Shown here: positions 53,932 to 63,725 of the stretch, in pieces
Layout of the letters: each line of letters starts with the position of its first letter
Numbering within the stretch: position 1 is the stretch's first letter
Assembly (NCBI RefSeq): GCF_025961315.1
Contig: NZ_JAOQNK010000001.1
Span: 2,666,001-2,730,000, forward strand
DNA length: 64,000 bases
Source: Sphingobacterium kitahiroshimense
GTDB taxonomy: Bacteria; Bacteroidota; Bacteroidia; Sphingobacteriales; Sphingobacteriaceae
Direction of reading: 5' to 3'
Program-made: the position numbers and the translations under genes
The notes under the pieces: generated by a model
What the model was told of the DNA's origin: nothing
Database searches by the model: none
The model's input: the letters and a program-made list of their open reading frames with translations, nothing else

Positions 53932-55140
53932 TTATACCGGAATCGTACCAACGACCACTCTTTTTTCCTTTGGTCGTTCATCCAATTCCTGTTTACCTTT
54001 TAACTCTTCAATATTTCTACTTACACTTAAGATAATTCCTAATGCAATACTGGTAAATAGAATTGATGTTCCTCCCATACTCACTAAGGGAAGCGGAACA
54101 CCGGTCACCGGACCCAAACCTACTGCTACTGCCATATTCGCAAATGCTTGAATAGTCAAACTAAAGCCTAGCCCTGCGGCCAAAAAAGCACCAAATGCTT
54201 TAGGGCTTAATGTCACAATACGAATACATCTATACATCAAAGCGAGATATAGAAAAATTAAGACGACACCGCCTATTGTTCCATATTCTTCAATGATGAT
54301 GGCAAATATAAAATCCGAATAAGGGTGTGGCAATACATTTCTCTGAATACTATTACCTGGTCCTTTACCAAAAACACCTCCCGTCGCTATTGCAATCTTA
54401 GCATTATTAGCCTGATAGTTTTTATCATCCTGAAATGAAACAGGCATACCTTCCTGTTTATCTTTTTCAACCCCGATAAAAGACTTGACACGACTGTAAT
54501 AAGTTGCTCGTCTTGGACCGATCGAAACAACAATTATTCCGAGCAATACCACACCGGCAGATACAATAGCGATCTGCTTAAAACTAATACGCCCAATTAA
54601 GAGCAGTAATACACATACCCCAAACAACATAATTGCTGTAGACATATTCGCCCAAGCAATTAAAACAAAGACACCACAAACAGCACCCATGATCGGAATA
54701 AATGATTTCTTGACATCTTTTATCTCCTCTTGCTTCCTAGACAACATACGAGCTAAGAACGTAATCAATGCCAACTTTGCCAAATCGGAAGTTTGAAAAG
54801 TCTGATTAATCACAGGGATCGTAACCCAACGACTTGCATCATTCACCTTACTTCCAAAAATCAATGTATATAAAAGCAATGGAACCGTTATCGCCATCAA
54901 CAATTTGGAAATACCTGCATAATAACGGTAATCCAGTTTATGCGATAAATACATCAACACAAAACCAACAGCAATTAAAGAGAAGTGCTTGAACAGATAT
55001 AATTCTGTTCCCTTACCTTCTTTATATGCCAACGTTCCTACAGAACTGTAGACCGCTAACAAAGACCAGCCCGAAAGCAGGATTACAATAATCCATATCC
55101 AACGGTCGCCCTTTAATTTAGAAAGTAGATGCTCTACCAT
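53932..55140 (-). CDS. ftsW: peptidoglycan glycosyltransferase FtsW
   Basis: A SEDS-family septal polymerase of 402 residues with about ten membrane segments; it works with FtsI to build septal peptidoglycan from lipid II. SEDS motifs are present: QTSDLAKLALITFLARML, GIILSVSRN at the end, GFVLMYLSH early and FAIIIEEYGTIGG in the loop. The position next to murG and murD fits FtsW rather than RodA. Confidence 0.95.
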   Translation of the reverse strand: MVEHLLSKLKGDRWIWIIVILLSGWSLLAVYSSVGTLAYKEGKGTELYLFKHFSLIAVGFVLMYLSHKLDYRYYAGISKLLMAITVPLLLYTLIFGSKVNDASRWVTIPVINQTFQTSDLAKLALITFLARMLSRKQEEIKDVKKSFIPIMGAVCGVFVLIAWANMSTAIMLFGVCVLLLLIGRISFKQIAIVSAGVVLLGIIVVSIGPRRATYYSRVKSFIGVEKDKQEGMPVSFQDDKNYQANNAKIAIATGGVFGKGPGNSIQRNVLPHPYSDFIFAIIIEEYGTIGGVVLIFLYLALMYRCIRIVTLSPKAFGAFLAAGLGFSLTIQAFANMAVAVGLGPVTGVPLPLVSMGGTSILFTSIALGIILSVSRNIEELKGKQELDERPKEKRVVVGTIPV

Positions 55141-55175
55141 ATTTAATTACTTTAGATTTATAAAACCTATATCCA

Positions 55176-56549
55176 CTACAACTCCATCACCGCGGCTTTA
55201 AATTTATCACCGCGATCTTCGTAATTTTTAAACCAGTCAAAACTTGCACACGCTGGTGACAACAATACCGTATCTCCTTTTTGAGCCAAATGAGATGCTA
55301 ATTGCACCGCATCTTTCATAGAAGAACTGTTTACGATCAATTCCGTATCATCTTCAAATGCGGCGTGAATAGCCGTATTATCTTTGCCGACACAAACAAT
55401 AGCACGTACTTTATTTTTAACTAAATCGCGCAACATTTCATAATCATTGCCCTTATCCACGCCACCTAACATCAAAACGATAGGTGTGGATACACTTTCC
55501 AAAGCATACCAAACCGAGTTAACATTGGTTGCTTTTGAATCATTAATATAATTAACGCCACCTATACAAGCTACTTGCTCCAAACGATGTGCAATATTAA
55601 CATATGAGCTCATACTTTCCTTCATAGCTTGATTTCTCAACTCTTGAACCTTAGCAATAAGGCCAGAAGCCATATTGTTGTACACATTGTGTTTCCCTGT
55701 CAAAGACAACTCTTCCGTTCTCATAGTAAATGTATCGCTATTAGGTATGTTAATTATAATATCTTTAATTGAAGTCAAATATGCTCCAAATTCTACTTTT
55801 TGTTCCTGTGTAAAAGGCAAATGCATTGCTGCAGTATGATGTCTTTTTAAACCTGCTGCAGTTTGTGGATCATCCAGACAATAAATGAAGTAATCGTCTT
55901 TCGTCTGATTTTGAATCATTCGAAACTTAGAATCCACGTAATTCTCCACCTTATAACCATAACGATCCAGATGATCAGCGGTAATATTCAAAATAACAGC
56001 GATGTCTGCTCTAAATTGGTACATATCATCCAGCATAAAGCTCGAAATTTCCAATACATAAACATCAAATTGCTCACGTGCTACTTGCAGCGCAAAGCTT
56101 TTACCGATATTTCCAGCTAATCCTACATGTTTACCTGCATGCTTCAGCATCTCATAGGTCAACATGGTAGTGGTCGATTTCCCATTTGATCCCGTAATAC
56201 AGATCAATTTAGCGTCGGTATATTGTGCAGCAAATTCTATTTCTGCAATAACAGGAATATGTTTAGCTTTCAACGCAATGACTAAAGGAGCATGTTCCGG
56301 AATACCGGGACTTTTCACAACAAGATCCGCCAATAAAATACGTTCCTCGGTATGAGTGCCCTCCTCATAAGCAATCTGTTCTCCATCCAGCTGCACTTTA
56401 TAGTGCGATGCAATCATTCCCATATCAGAAACAAAAACATCAAAACCTTTCTGTTTTGCCAGTATAGCAGTACCTACACCACTCTCACCTGCTCCAAGAA
56501 CGATTAGTTTTCCCGACTGTGGATAATATGTTGATGAAATGTTCGCCAT
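55176..56549 (-). CDS. murD: UDP-N-acetylmuramoyl-L-alanine--D-glutamate ligase
   Basis: Adds D-Glu to UDP-MurNAc-L-Ala. 457 residues: VLGAGESGVGTAILAKQKGFDVFVSD, ATP loop CITGSNGKSTTTMLTYEML, NITADHLDRYG, LTGKHNVYNNMAS, and the C-terminal YINDSKATNVNSVWYAL and LLSPACASFDWFKNYEDRGDKF, all Mur-ligase hallmarks of MurD. It starts 4 nt after mraY ends. Confidence 0.97.
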   Translation of the reverse strand: MANISSTYYPQSGKLIVLGAGESGVGTAILAKQKGFDVFVSDMGMIASHYKVQLDGEQIAYEEGTHTEERILLADLVVKSPGIPEHAPLVIALKAKHIPVIAEIEFAAQYTDAKLICITGSNGKSTTTMLTYEMLKHAGKHVGLAGNIGKSFALQVAREQFDVYVLEISSFMLDDMYQFRADIAVILNITADHLDRYGYKVENYVDSKFRMIQNQTKDDYFIYCLDDPQTAAGLKRHHTAAMHLPFTQEQKVEFGAYLTSIKDIIINIPNSDTFTMRTEELSLTGKHNVYNNMASGLIAKVQELRNQAMKESMSSYVNIAHRLEQVACIGGVNYINDSKATNVNSVWYALESVSTPIVLMLGGVDKGNDYEMLRDLVKNKVRAIVCVGKDNTAIHAAFEDDTELIVNSSSMKDAVQLASHLAQKGDTVLLSPACASFDWFKNYEDRGDKFKAAVMEL

Positions 56550-56553
56550 ACTG

Positions 56554-57798
56554 TTATCTAATTTTTAATGTTACGATGGTCAAAATGGCCAAAATAATTC
56601 CAACAATCACAAACCGGGTTACAATCTTAGCTTCATGATAACCTTTCTTTTGAAAATGATGATGCAAAGGAGACATTAAGAAAATACGTCTTCCCTCACC
56701 ATATTTTTTCTTTGTGTATTTAAAATAAGAAACCTGCAAAATAACAGAAACCAGTTCCAATAAGAAAACACCGCACAATATCGGGATCAGCAGTTCTTTA
56801 CGGATCAAAATCGCAAAAGCGGCAATAATACCACCAATAGCCAAACTACCCGTATCTCCCATAAATACCTGAGCAGGATAAGTATTGTACCATAAAAAGC
56901 CAACGCATGCCCCAACAAAAGCACCTGCAAAAATCACAAGCTCTCCCGAATTAGGAATATACATGATATTCAGGTAGTCTGAAAAAATAACGTTACCGGA
57001 CACATAAGCTAAAATGGCTAGTGTAACACCAATAATTGCAGAAGTACCCGTTGCTAAACCATCAATACCATCTGTGATATTTGCACCATTAGATACCGCT
57101 GTCACAATAAATACTACAACGACCAAGAATACAATAAACGTTAAAACATTACTATTAAGTCCAAATACCTTAAACACTTTAGCATAGTCAAATTCGTTAT
57201 TCTTATAAAAAGGAATATTTGTTTTCGATGATTTCACATTCTCTGCATAAGTCTTCTCACCGGTACTCTGATTGATCACAACCTCAACAGGTTTAGTCGA
57301 AGTAGGTGACGCAACATTTTGACGTACGACAATTTCTGGATGAAAATACATTGTACATGCAATGAAAATACCTAGACCAGTTTGACCGATTACCTTAAAA
57401 CGGCCAGCCAGACCTTCCTTATTATGACGAAATACTTTAATATAATCATCCAAAAATCCGACAGCTCCCATCCAAAGTGTAGCAACGATCATAATGATGA
57501 CATAAATATTCGTCAGCTTCGCAAACAATAAAGTCGGAATTAGAATACCTGCAATAATAATCAAACCACCCATAGTTGGTGTACCTTGTTTCTTTTTCTC
57601 CCCCTCTAATCCTAAATCACGGATGGTCTCTCCCACTTGCTTATTCTGAAGTACCTGAATCAGTTTTCCTCCAAAGACAGTCGTGATGATCAATGATGCA
57701 ATCACCGCCATCGATGTTCTGAAAGAAATATACTGAAACAGTCCAGCTCCTGGAATGTGCACGTATTCGTTTAACCATGTGAATAAATGGTACAACAT
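56554..57798 (-). CDS. mraY: phospho-N-acetylmuramoyl-pentapeptide transferase
   Basis: Makes lipid I from UDP-MurNAc-pentapeptide and undecaprenyl phosphate. 414 residues, about ten membrane helices, with [31 protein letters not shown] (Asp pair), [13 protein letters not shown] and the histidine motif [16 protein letters not shown]. Residues 175-210 form an extra extracytoplasmic loop compared with the 360-residue E. coli enzyme, as in other Bacteroidota. It starts 4 nt after murE ends. Confidence 0.97.
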   Translation of the reverse strand: MLYHLFTWLNEYVHIPGAGLFQYISFRTSMAVIASLIITTVFGGKLIQVLQNKQVGETIRDLGLEGEKKKQGTPTMGGLIIIAGILIPTLLFAKLTNIYVIIMIVATLWMGAVGFLDDYIKVFRHNKEGLAGRFKVIGQTGLGIFIACTMYFHPEIVVRQNVASPTSTKPVEVVINQSTGEKTYAENVKSSKTNIPFYKNNEFDYAKVFKVFGLNSNVLTFIVFLVVVVFIVTAVSNGANITDGIDGLATGTSAIIGVTLAILAYVSGNVIFSDYLNIMYIPNSGELVIFAGAFVGACVGFLWYNTYPAQVFMGDTGSLAIGGIIAAFAILIRKELLIPILCGVFLLELVSVILQVSYFKYTKKKYGEGRRIFLMSPLHHHFQKKGYHEAKIVTRFVIVGIILAILTIVTLKIR

Positions 57799-57802
57799 AT
57801 TC

Positions 57803-59260
57803 TTATTCTTCGTTAAATGTTAATTCTAAAATTTCTTTATCATCAAAATGATGGCGTACACCATTCACCTCTTGATACTTTTCATGTCCTTTTCCAGCTA
57901 CCACAATAATATCACCTGGTTTAGCCAATTGATATGCTACTCGGATGGCCTCTTTACGATCGGCAATAGACAAAACTTTACTCTTTTGCTCAGGAGCAAC
58001 ACCCGCTTCCATCTCTTTGATAATAACAAGCGGATCTTCCGTTCTCGGGTTATCTGATGTAATAATCAGACGATCACTATAACGTAATGCCGACTGTGAC
58101 ATCTCAGGTCTTTTTGTTTTATCACGATCACCACCACATCCCAGTACCGTAATAATCTGCTGACTCTCATTACGTAATTTTTCAATGGTCTGCAATACAT
58201 TCTCAACAGCATCAGGTGTATGTGCATAATCAACAATTCCAAAGACGCCATTCGGTGCTTTCATGGTTTCAAAACGTCCTTCTGCACCAGTCAAGACACT
58301 CATTGCAGTCAATACACGAACAGTTTCTTGCTCCAGCAAAATAGCAGCTCCATAAACTGCCAGTAAATTATAAGCATTAAAGCCTCCAACCAATTTCACC
58401 CAAACATCATAACCATCGATGTTCATCAACATCCCATCGAAATGGCTTTCCACAATTCTAGCACTAAAATCAGCACCAGAATGCAAGCCATATGTCTTTT
58501 TATAAGCAAATGTGTTTTGCAACATCACCTGTCCATTACGATCATCTTCATTCGTCAGTGCAAAAGCTGCTGTATCTAAATCATCAAAAAACTTTTTCTT
58601 TGCCTTAATGTAACTACTGAAAGTTTTATGAAAATCCAGATGATCATGCGTAATGTTCGTAAAAATAGCGCCTGTAAATTTCAAACCTGCAATCCGTTGT
58701 TGCACTACTGCATGCGAACTTACCTCCATAAAACAGTAATCACATCCCTCTTCAACCATTTCACTCAATAAGTGATTTAATTGAATAGGATCAGGAGTTG
58801 TATGTGTTGCAGGTATAATACGATCACCGATCTGATTCTGTACAGTTGACAAAAGCCCAACATGATAACCCAATTCTGAAAACAGCTGAAACAACAACGT
58901 TGCAACAGTTGTTTTACCATTCGTTCCCGTCACGCCAACCAATTTCAATTTCTTTGACGGATTATCATAAAAGTTAGATGCAACAATACCCAAAGCTAAT
59001 GCTGAATCGGCTACAACAATATAAACAACAGAATCCAACGTCTCTGTCGGCAACTCTTCTACAATTACTGCTCTTGCTCCAAATGCAATTGCTTTTTCAA
59101 TAAATAAATGCCCATCAGTATGTACACCTCTAACGGCAATAAACAAACTTCCGAACACGACCTGACGCGAATCAAAGCAAAGCGATACTACCTCAACATC
59201 TAGTTGACCGACTACCTCCTGTACAGGAATAGCATGTAATATTGATTTTAAATTCTTCAT
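57803..59260 (-). CDS. murE: UDP-MurNAc-tripeptide synthetase, meso-diaminopimelate type
   Basis: Adds meso-DAP to UDP-MurNAc-L-Ala-D-Glu. 485 residues: [20 protein letters not shown] loop [15 protein letters not shown] (111-118 region), [21 protein letters not shown] with a carbamylatable lysine near 220, [14 protein letters not shown]. The specificity motif DNPR (403-406, [10 protein letters not shown]) indicates meso-DAP rather than lysine, so the peptidoglycan should be the DAP type. It starts 1 nt after ftsI ends. Confidence 0.96.
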   Translation of the reverse strand: MKNLKSILHAIPVQEVVGQLDVEVVSLCFDSRQVVFGSLFIAVRGVHTDGHLFIEKAIAFGARAVIVEELPTETLDSVVYIVVADSALALGIVASNFYDNPSKKLKLVGVTGTNGKTTVATLLFQLFSELGYHVGLLSTVQNQIGDRIIPATHTTPDPIQLNHLLSEMVEEGCDYCFMEVSSHAVVQQRIAGLKFTGAIFTNITHDHLDFHKTFSSYIKAKKKFFDDLDTAAFALTNEDDRNGQVMLQNTFAYKKTYGLHSGADFSARIVESHFDGMLMNIDGYDVWVKLVGGFNAYNLLAVYGAAILLEQETVRVLTAMSVLTGAEGRFETMKAPNGVFGIVDYAHTPDAVENVLQTIEKLRNESQQIITVLGCGGDRDKTKRPEMSQSALRYSDRLIITSDNPRTEDPLVIIKEMEAGVAPEQKSKVLSIADRKEAIRVAYQLAKPGDIIVVAGKGHEKYQEVNGVRHHFDDKEILELTFNEE

Positions 59261-59261
59261 T

Positions 59262-61385
59262 CTACTTCAGTTCTATTGTTACACCTGTACCAATTGGTAA
59301 TTTTTGACTTGCAATCAAAGATTGCTTAATCACTTTTCCTTTTCCAATCACGCTTGTTTTAAATCCAGAATTCTCCAGAGCAAACAAAGCATCAATCAAC
59401 CCCATTCCCATAACATTTGGCACTACACCCTCTTTTATTTGATACTCCACAAATGGAACTCCAAGCGTTGAACTTGTTGAATCATTCTGTGCAATTGAAT
59501 TCCAATTCACAATTTTTAAACCTAACTGCTCGTACACCTTCTGAGTCGCTTCGCGCGATCCCTTTAATGTTAAAGCCTTCGTATTCAAGGCCGACGTATT
59601 TAGTTTTTTTCTATTAAAAGCACTGTGCATATCCAAATCATTTGCATACACCATATCAGCTAGCTCTTTAAAAACCGGTCCCGCTGTTGACGCACCATAA
59701 TATCCGTTTCTCGGATTTCGAATCACCACGATGATCGAATATTTTGGATCTTCAGCAGGAAAATATCCTGCAAAAGAAGATTGATATTTACGATTACGAT
59801 ATCCCATCGCACCGTCTGCCATTTGAGCCGTTCCTGTTTTACCACCGGAACTATACAATGGATTTCTCAAGGTTTTCCCTGTTCCATCTTTCATCGTACC
59901 TTCCAGCATTCCCCTGATTTGTCCCAAGGCTTTATCAGAAGCAATCTTCTCATTAATAACCCTTGCTTCAAATTTTTCAACCGTATTACCTAGGTGTCTG
60001 ATTTCTTTTACAAAAAGCGGAGAAATCATTCTTCCATTATTCGCTACGGCATTATACAATGTCAACATCTGTAATGGTGTCACTTTTAGCTCGTAGCCAT
60101 AAGCCATTTGTACAAGTGACAGACCACTCCAACTCTTACTTTTTGGAGTTTTTATCAAGGGAGCTCCTTCTCCCGTTATTTGTAATTTTAATTTCTGATC
60201 TAATCCAAAAGAATGCAGCTTAGCTGAAAATTTCCCTGGATTATCTTTATAATGCTCATAAATCAATTTCGTAATACCTACGTTTGACGATTGTTCAAAA
60301 GCTTCCTGCGCACTCATTATTGATTTTTTAGGCGCATGTGAATCTTTAATCGTGTGACGGTAGATCGGCCAGTTTCCGTTTCCAACATTCACATGAGTAC
60401 TCGAATCGATTAACCCATCATCAATAGCAGCCAGATAAGATGCTAGTTTAAATGTAGATCCTGGTTCAGCACTCTGTGCAATCGCAATATTCATTTTTTC
60501 ACGGTAGACACCATCTTTGTCTTTCGTAAAATTTGCAACAGCACGAACTTCTCCCGTTTTAACCTCCATCATCACAACACAACCTTCATCAGCATTACTT
60601 GCTATCATCTGCTTCTCCAAGGCCCTTTGTGCCATATCCTGCATATTGATATCAATGGTTGAGATAATATCAGCCCCATCTACAGGAGCCACTTCAATAT
60701 CACGGTTAACAGGAATCCATACACCCCCTGCAATTCTTTGCATCAGGCGTTTTCCACTTTTTCCGTCAATATATTCACCATAGGCACCTTCAAGTCCAAC
60801 ATGAATATTTTCTTTGACATTTTTATAGCCTATTGTCCGCGCAGCCAAATTAACAAACGGAAGAATACGCTTATTCTGACGCTCTGTAATCAAACCACCA
60901 GGATAACGTTCTTTACCAACACGAACAGCTTTAAGCAACGGAAAATTCCTAATAACTTTCAGGTCTTGATGCGAAACAGCTCGCTTAATCAAGACATAAC
61001 GTTGCTTTTTATTTCTTGCCTGTTTTAATAATGTCAAATACTGTCTAGAAGATTTATCTTTAAAAAATCCCGACAGTTTAATCGCCAAAGAATCAACTTT
61101 CAGATTGAAATAATCGTTTTCCTCTTCCGGAATAGCCATAGCATCAAAGCGCAATTCGTATTCAGGTACAGATGTCGCCAGTAAGCTTCCATCATTAGAG
61201 TAGATATTTCCACGAGCCGCCTCTACTTCACGCTCCTGAATGGATAAACTATCTGACAACTCCCGCCATTTATCACCGTCAATATACTGTAAATGAAAAA
61301 GCTTCGTAAACACAGCAATCGCCACAAGGACGATTAAACCGAATGCGATATAAACACGAAATAGAATGGTAGTTCTGATATTCAT
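59262..61385 (-). CDS. ftsI: septal penicillin-binding protein (FtsI/SpoVD type) with a PASTA domain
   Basis: A class B transpeptidase of 707 residues that cross-links septal peptidoglycan. N-terminal membrane anchor (about 8-28), dimerisation domain (EAARGNIYSNDGSLLATS), transpeptidase with SxxK Ser310-Lys313 (AEPGSTFKLAS), SSN 366-368 and KTG 516-518, and one C-terminal PASTA repeat (about 643-707). PASTA ends are unusual in proteobacterial FtsI but common in Bacteroidota and Firmicutes. Beta-lactams bind Ser310. Confidence 0.95.
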   Translation of the reverse strand: MNIRTTILFRVYIAFGLIVLVAIAVFTKLFHLQYIDGDKWRELSDSLSIQEREVEAARGNIYSNDGSLLATSVPEYELRFDAMAIPEEENDYFNLKVDSLAIKLSGFFKDKSSRQYLTLLKQARNKKQRYVLIKRAVSHQDLKVIRNFPLLKAVRVGKERYPGGLITERQNKRILPFVNLAARTIGYKNVKENIHVGLEGAYGEYIDGKSGKRLMQRIAGGVWIPVNRDIEVAPVDGADIISTIDINMQDMAQRALEKQMIASNADEGCVVMMEVKTGEVRAVANFTKDKDGVYREKMNIAIAQSAEPGSTFKLASYLAAIDDGLIDSSTHVNVGNGNWPIYRHTIKDSHAPKKSIMSAQEAFEQSSNVGITKLIYEHYKDNPGKFSAKLHSFGLDQKLKLQITGEGAPLIKTPKSKSWSGLSLVQMAYGYELKVTPLQMLTLYNAVANNGRMISPLFVKEIRHLGNTVEKFEARVINEKIASDKALGQIRGMLEGTMKDGTGKTLRNPLYSSGGKTGTAQMADGAMGYRNRKYQSSFAGYFPAEDPKYSIIVVIRNPRNGYYGASTAGPVFKELADMVYANDLDMHSAFNRKKLNTSALNTKALTLKGSREATQKVYEQLGLKIVNWNSIAQNDSTSSTLGVPFVEYQIKEGVVPNVMGMGLIDALFALENSGFKTSVIGKGKVIKQSLIASQKLPIGTGVTIELK

Positions 61386-61394
61386 AAACGTCTC

Positions 61395-61805
61395 CTACTT
61401 CTTTTTTTCTTTTACAATTTCAATCTTGATCGGTGGCTCTACCCGCTCTTTCAAACCTAAAGAATCTACACGTTTCGCAATTTCAGTTTGAGTGGACATT
61501 TTCATGAGTTCTGCTGAAAGTGATTTATGATCCCAGCTTAACTCTTTAACTTCCTTTCCCAGCTTATCAATATTACGAATCGTACGCTCCGCAAAATGCC
61601 TATTTGTAATATAAAGCAACATGAGCAGTGTTACAAAACCAATAAATGGCAGATAATTGACGATGGAATATATAGACAAATTACCAGCAGTAAGTAGCGT
61701 CCGCAGAAACTTCTGGGTCTCCTCGGCTTTTTCCTCAACTGCTTCCTGTAGTTCCTCTTGAAGCTCCTCGCTTAATCCCTGCTGTTTTATTGTATTCTTG
61801 CCCAT
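61395..61805 (-). CDS. ftsL: FtsL-like cell division protein
   Basis: 136 residues: an acidic, Glu/Gln-rich cytoplasmic part (1-45), one membrane segment (about 55-75, YLPFIGFVTLLMLLYITN) and a periplasmic coiled coil (80-120) ending with PPIKIEIVKEKKK. Sequence is weakly conserved in FtsL; the call rests on topology and position between rsmH and ftsI. In the divisome FtsL activates FtsW-FtsI together with FtsQ and FtsB. The long acidic start is an extra relative to E. coli FtsL. Confidence 0.8.
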   Translation of the reverse strand: MGKNTIKQQGLSEELQEELQEAVEEKAEETQKFLRTLLTAGNLSIYSIVNYLPFIGFVTLLMLLYITNRHFAERTIRNIDKLGKEVKELSWDHKSLSAELMKMSTQTEIAKRVDSLGLKERVEPPIKIEIVKEKKK

Positions 61806-61825
61806 CTCGACACTTTATTAAAGCA

Positions 61826-62740
61826 TTAAGCTATCTCCAACTTTTCAGCAATACGCAGTTTCGCACTACGCGATCTATTATTTTCAACCAGTTCTGTATC
61901 ATTAGCAGTAATTGCTTTACGACTGATAACATGAAATGGTTTTATTTCATTCCCAAAAAAGTCCTTCTCTACATCACCTCTAAACTTGCCCTTAGCCATA
62001 AAATTCTTAACCAAGCGATCTTCTAAAGAATGATAAGACATGACCACAAGACGTCCTTCTGATTTTAAAACATCGACCGTCTGTAATAAAAACTCCTGCA
62101 GAGCTTCTAACTCTTTATTAACTTCAATACGCAAAGCCTGAAAAACCTGCGCATGATATTTATGCTCTTTCCCTCTAGGCACTAACTTCTTGATCGCTTC
62201 CTTTAATTCCGCAACCGTATTAATAGGAGCAGTCAAACGAGCTGTCACAATTGTCTTTGCCAATGTTTTTGCATTAACGATCTCCCCGTACATTCCGAAA
62301 ATACGATGAAGATCCTCCTCAGCGTAAGTCGCTAATACTGCACGAGCGTCAACATCAGAAATCTGATCCATACGCATATCCAGATCCGCATCAAAACGAA
62401 TAGAGAAGCCACGGTCAGCGGCATCAAACTGATGAGACGAAACTCCCAAATCAGCTAAAATACCATCCACCTGCTTCACCCCGTTCAAACGAAGATTGTT
62501 TTTTAAGAAACGAAAATTTTGATGGATCAAGGTAAATCTAGCATCATCAATTACATTATTTAATGCATCTGGATCCTGATCAAAAGCAAATAACCTGCCC
62601 TCAGGTCCCAAGTGTTTCAAAATTTCTTTTGAGTGCCCTCCGCCACCAAAAGTAACATCCACATAAATACCATTTGGCTTAATCGCCAAAGCATCCATGC
62701 ACTCTTTTAACATTACTGGTACGTGATAAACATTATCCAT
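61826..62740 (-). CDS. rsmH: 16S rRNA (cytosine-1402-N4)-methyltransferase
   Basis: RsmH (MraW) methylates N4 of C1402, the same nucleotide whose ribose RsmI (4392-5057) methylates. 304 residues: HVPVMLKECMDALAI, SAM loop VDVTFGGGGHSKEIL, ILADLGVSSHQFDAADRGFSIRFDADLDMRM, and VMSYHSLEDRLVKNFM. Overlaps the mraZ stop by 8 nt. Confidence 0.97.
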   Translation of the reverse strand: MDNVYHVPVMLKECMDALAIKPNGIYVDVTFGGGGHSKEILKHLGPEGRLFAFDQDPDALNNVIDDARFTLIHQNFRFLKNNLRLNGVKQVDGILADLGVSSHQFDAADRGFSIRFDADLDMRMDQISDVDARAVLATYAEEDLHRIFGMYGEIVNAKTLAKTIVTARLTAPINTVAELKEAIKKLVPRGKEHKYHAQVFQALRIEVNKELEALQEFLLQTVDVLKSEGRLVVMSYHSLEDRLVKNFMAKGKFRGDVEKDFFGNEIKPFHVISRKAITANDTELVENNRSRSAKLRIAEKLEIA

Positions 62741-63206
62741 TCGCTAATCCTCCTAAATCAAAACCTCCCATAACCTGCTCGGCCAAAGCTGAAAAATCCT
62801 CTCCAAGATCTCCATTCATAAACTCTTCATATCCGTCTTTGGACCAAACTTCAATTTTATTAACCTGGCAAGCCAAAACAACTTCACCTGTGATACCTGA
62901 ATAATCTAGCAAACCCTTTGGCAACAAAACACGACCAGCAGCATCCAAACTTAGCTCTGTTGCACCACGTGTAAAATTTCGGATAAACATCCTATTTTTT
63001 TCAACGTACTGATTCAACTGAGCTAACCGAGCTGTAATCGCATTCCACTCCTCGCGCGTATAGATCACCAAATGTTTTTCAAATCCACGATTGATCACAA
63101 GTCCCTCACGCTCAACATCAGGCAATTGCCTTTTGAGCGCAGCGGGCAACACCATTCTTCCTTTGGTGTCCAACTTGCATTCATATTCGCCAATTAAAAA
63201 ACTCAT
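62733..63206 (-). CDS. mraZ: transcriptional regulator MraZ
   Basis: First gene of the dcw cluster, 157 residues, a double AbrB-like fold: IGEYECKLDTKGRMVLPAAL (first DxxGR motif) and TELSLDAAGRVLLPKGLLDYS (second). MraZ rings bind repeats upstream of their own gene and regulate the cluster. The longest frame starts 17 codons earlier at a GTG inside the repeats; the ATG at 63206 gives the conserved start MSFLIGEYECKLD. The N-terminal half of the longer frame would be read from the operator and is rejected. Confidence 0.95.
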   Translation of the reverse strand: MSFLIGEYECKLDTKGRMVLPAALKRQLPDVEREGLVINRGFEKHLVIYTREEWNAITARLAQLNQYVEKNRMFIRNFTRGATELSLDAAGRVLLPKGLLDYSGITGEVVLACQVNKIEVWSKDGYEEFMNGDLGEDFSALAEQVMGGFDLGGLANG

Positions 63207-63244
63207 TTTGTACACATTGGTTTCAAATTCAATGTAAAAGTATA

Positions 63245-63276
63245 CACTTTCACCCACTTTTACCCACTTTTACCCA
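63245..63276 (-). promoter_or_regulatory. MraZ-box operator, three 10-bp-spaced repeats upstream of mraZ
   Basis: On the minus strand AAAGTGGGTA, AAAGTGGGTG and AAAGTGTATA follow each other without gaps (63270-63241). TGGG occurs three times with 10-bp spacing (63276, 63266, 63256). This fits both reported forms of the MraZ site: TGGGN repeats with 5-nt spacers (E. coli) and AAAGTGKN3 repeats (Mollicutes). It lies 39-70 nt before the mraZ ATG, so autoregulation is inferred. Confidence 0.8.
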
Positions 63277-63376
63277 CAAAAAAGTTTTCCACATAGCCCG
63301 ACCGCTACATTTAATTGAAAATTACTTGAGGAAAAAGCAGGCAAAAAGCTAAATATCAGCGCATAAATACAGTTTT

Positions 63377-63400
63377 TATACCGTTTCAAAAAACGGTATA
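63377..63400. repeat. 10-bp perfect inverted repeat between mraZ and aspS
   Basis: TATACCGTTT, loop CAAA, AAACGGTATA. No T run follows on either strand, so it is probably not a terminator. Confidence 0.55.
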
Positions 63401-63695
63401 ACACGAAAAAAAAGACCTCAAAAATCACTTTTATTTTCGTCAAACTGGACTGAAACTACGTCAAAAAACATATTTTTTACACAAAATGACTCAAAAATGG
63501 GAGAATGTGGGATAAAAAAACAGTTAAATAAAAACATTAAAATTCATCCTTAAAATACACCAACTAGTTTCAAAATTCACCAATTCTAAGAATGAAAAAT
63601 TTAATTTACCATGGAAATAATAGCAGCTTCCAAAAGTGTAATGGAGTTTCTTTCAAAAAACAAAATTGCCATTCGTTATTCTCCCTAAAAACAGA

Positions 63696-63703
63696 TAATT
63701 TTG
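63696..63703 (+). promoter_or_regulatory. -7 box of aspS
   Basis: TAATTTTG, 22 nt before the aspS ATG; no strict -33 TTG. Confidence 0.55.
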
Positions 63704-63725
63704 TAGTAAAATTAAAATTTAGCGT

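Larger units (their letters stand above)
63207..63725. other. divergent intergenic region, mraZ / aspS
   Basis: 519 bp. Contains the MraZ-box repeats (63245-63276), a DnaA-box-like TTTTCCACA (63285-63293), a perfect 10-bp hairpin (63377-63400) and the aspS -7 box (63696-63703). For mraZ itself only imperfect -7 boxes are seen, TGAATTTG at 63231-63224 or TACTTTTA at 63242-63235. No ORF or RNA gene is recognised. Confidence 0.55.

Noticed and set aside
63207..63257. 17-residue N-terminal extension of MraZ from a GTG
   Set aside because: The GTG lies in the MraZ-box repeats; the conserved protein begins at 63206.
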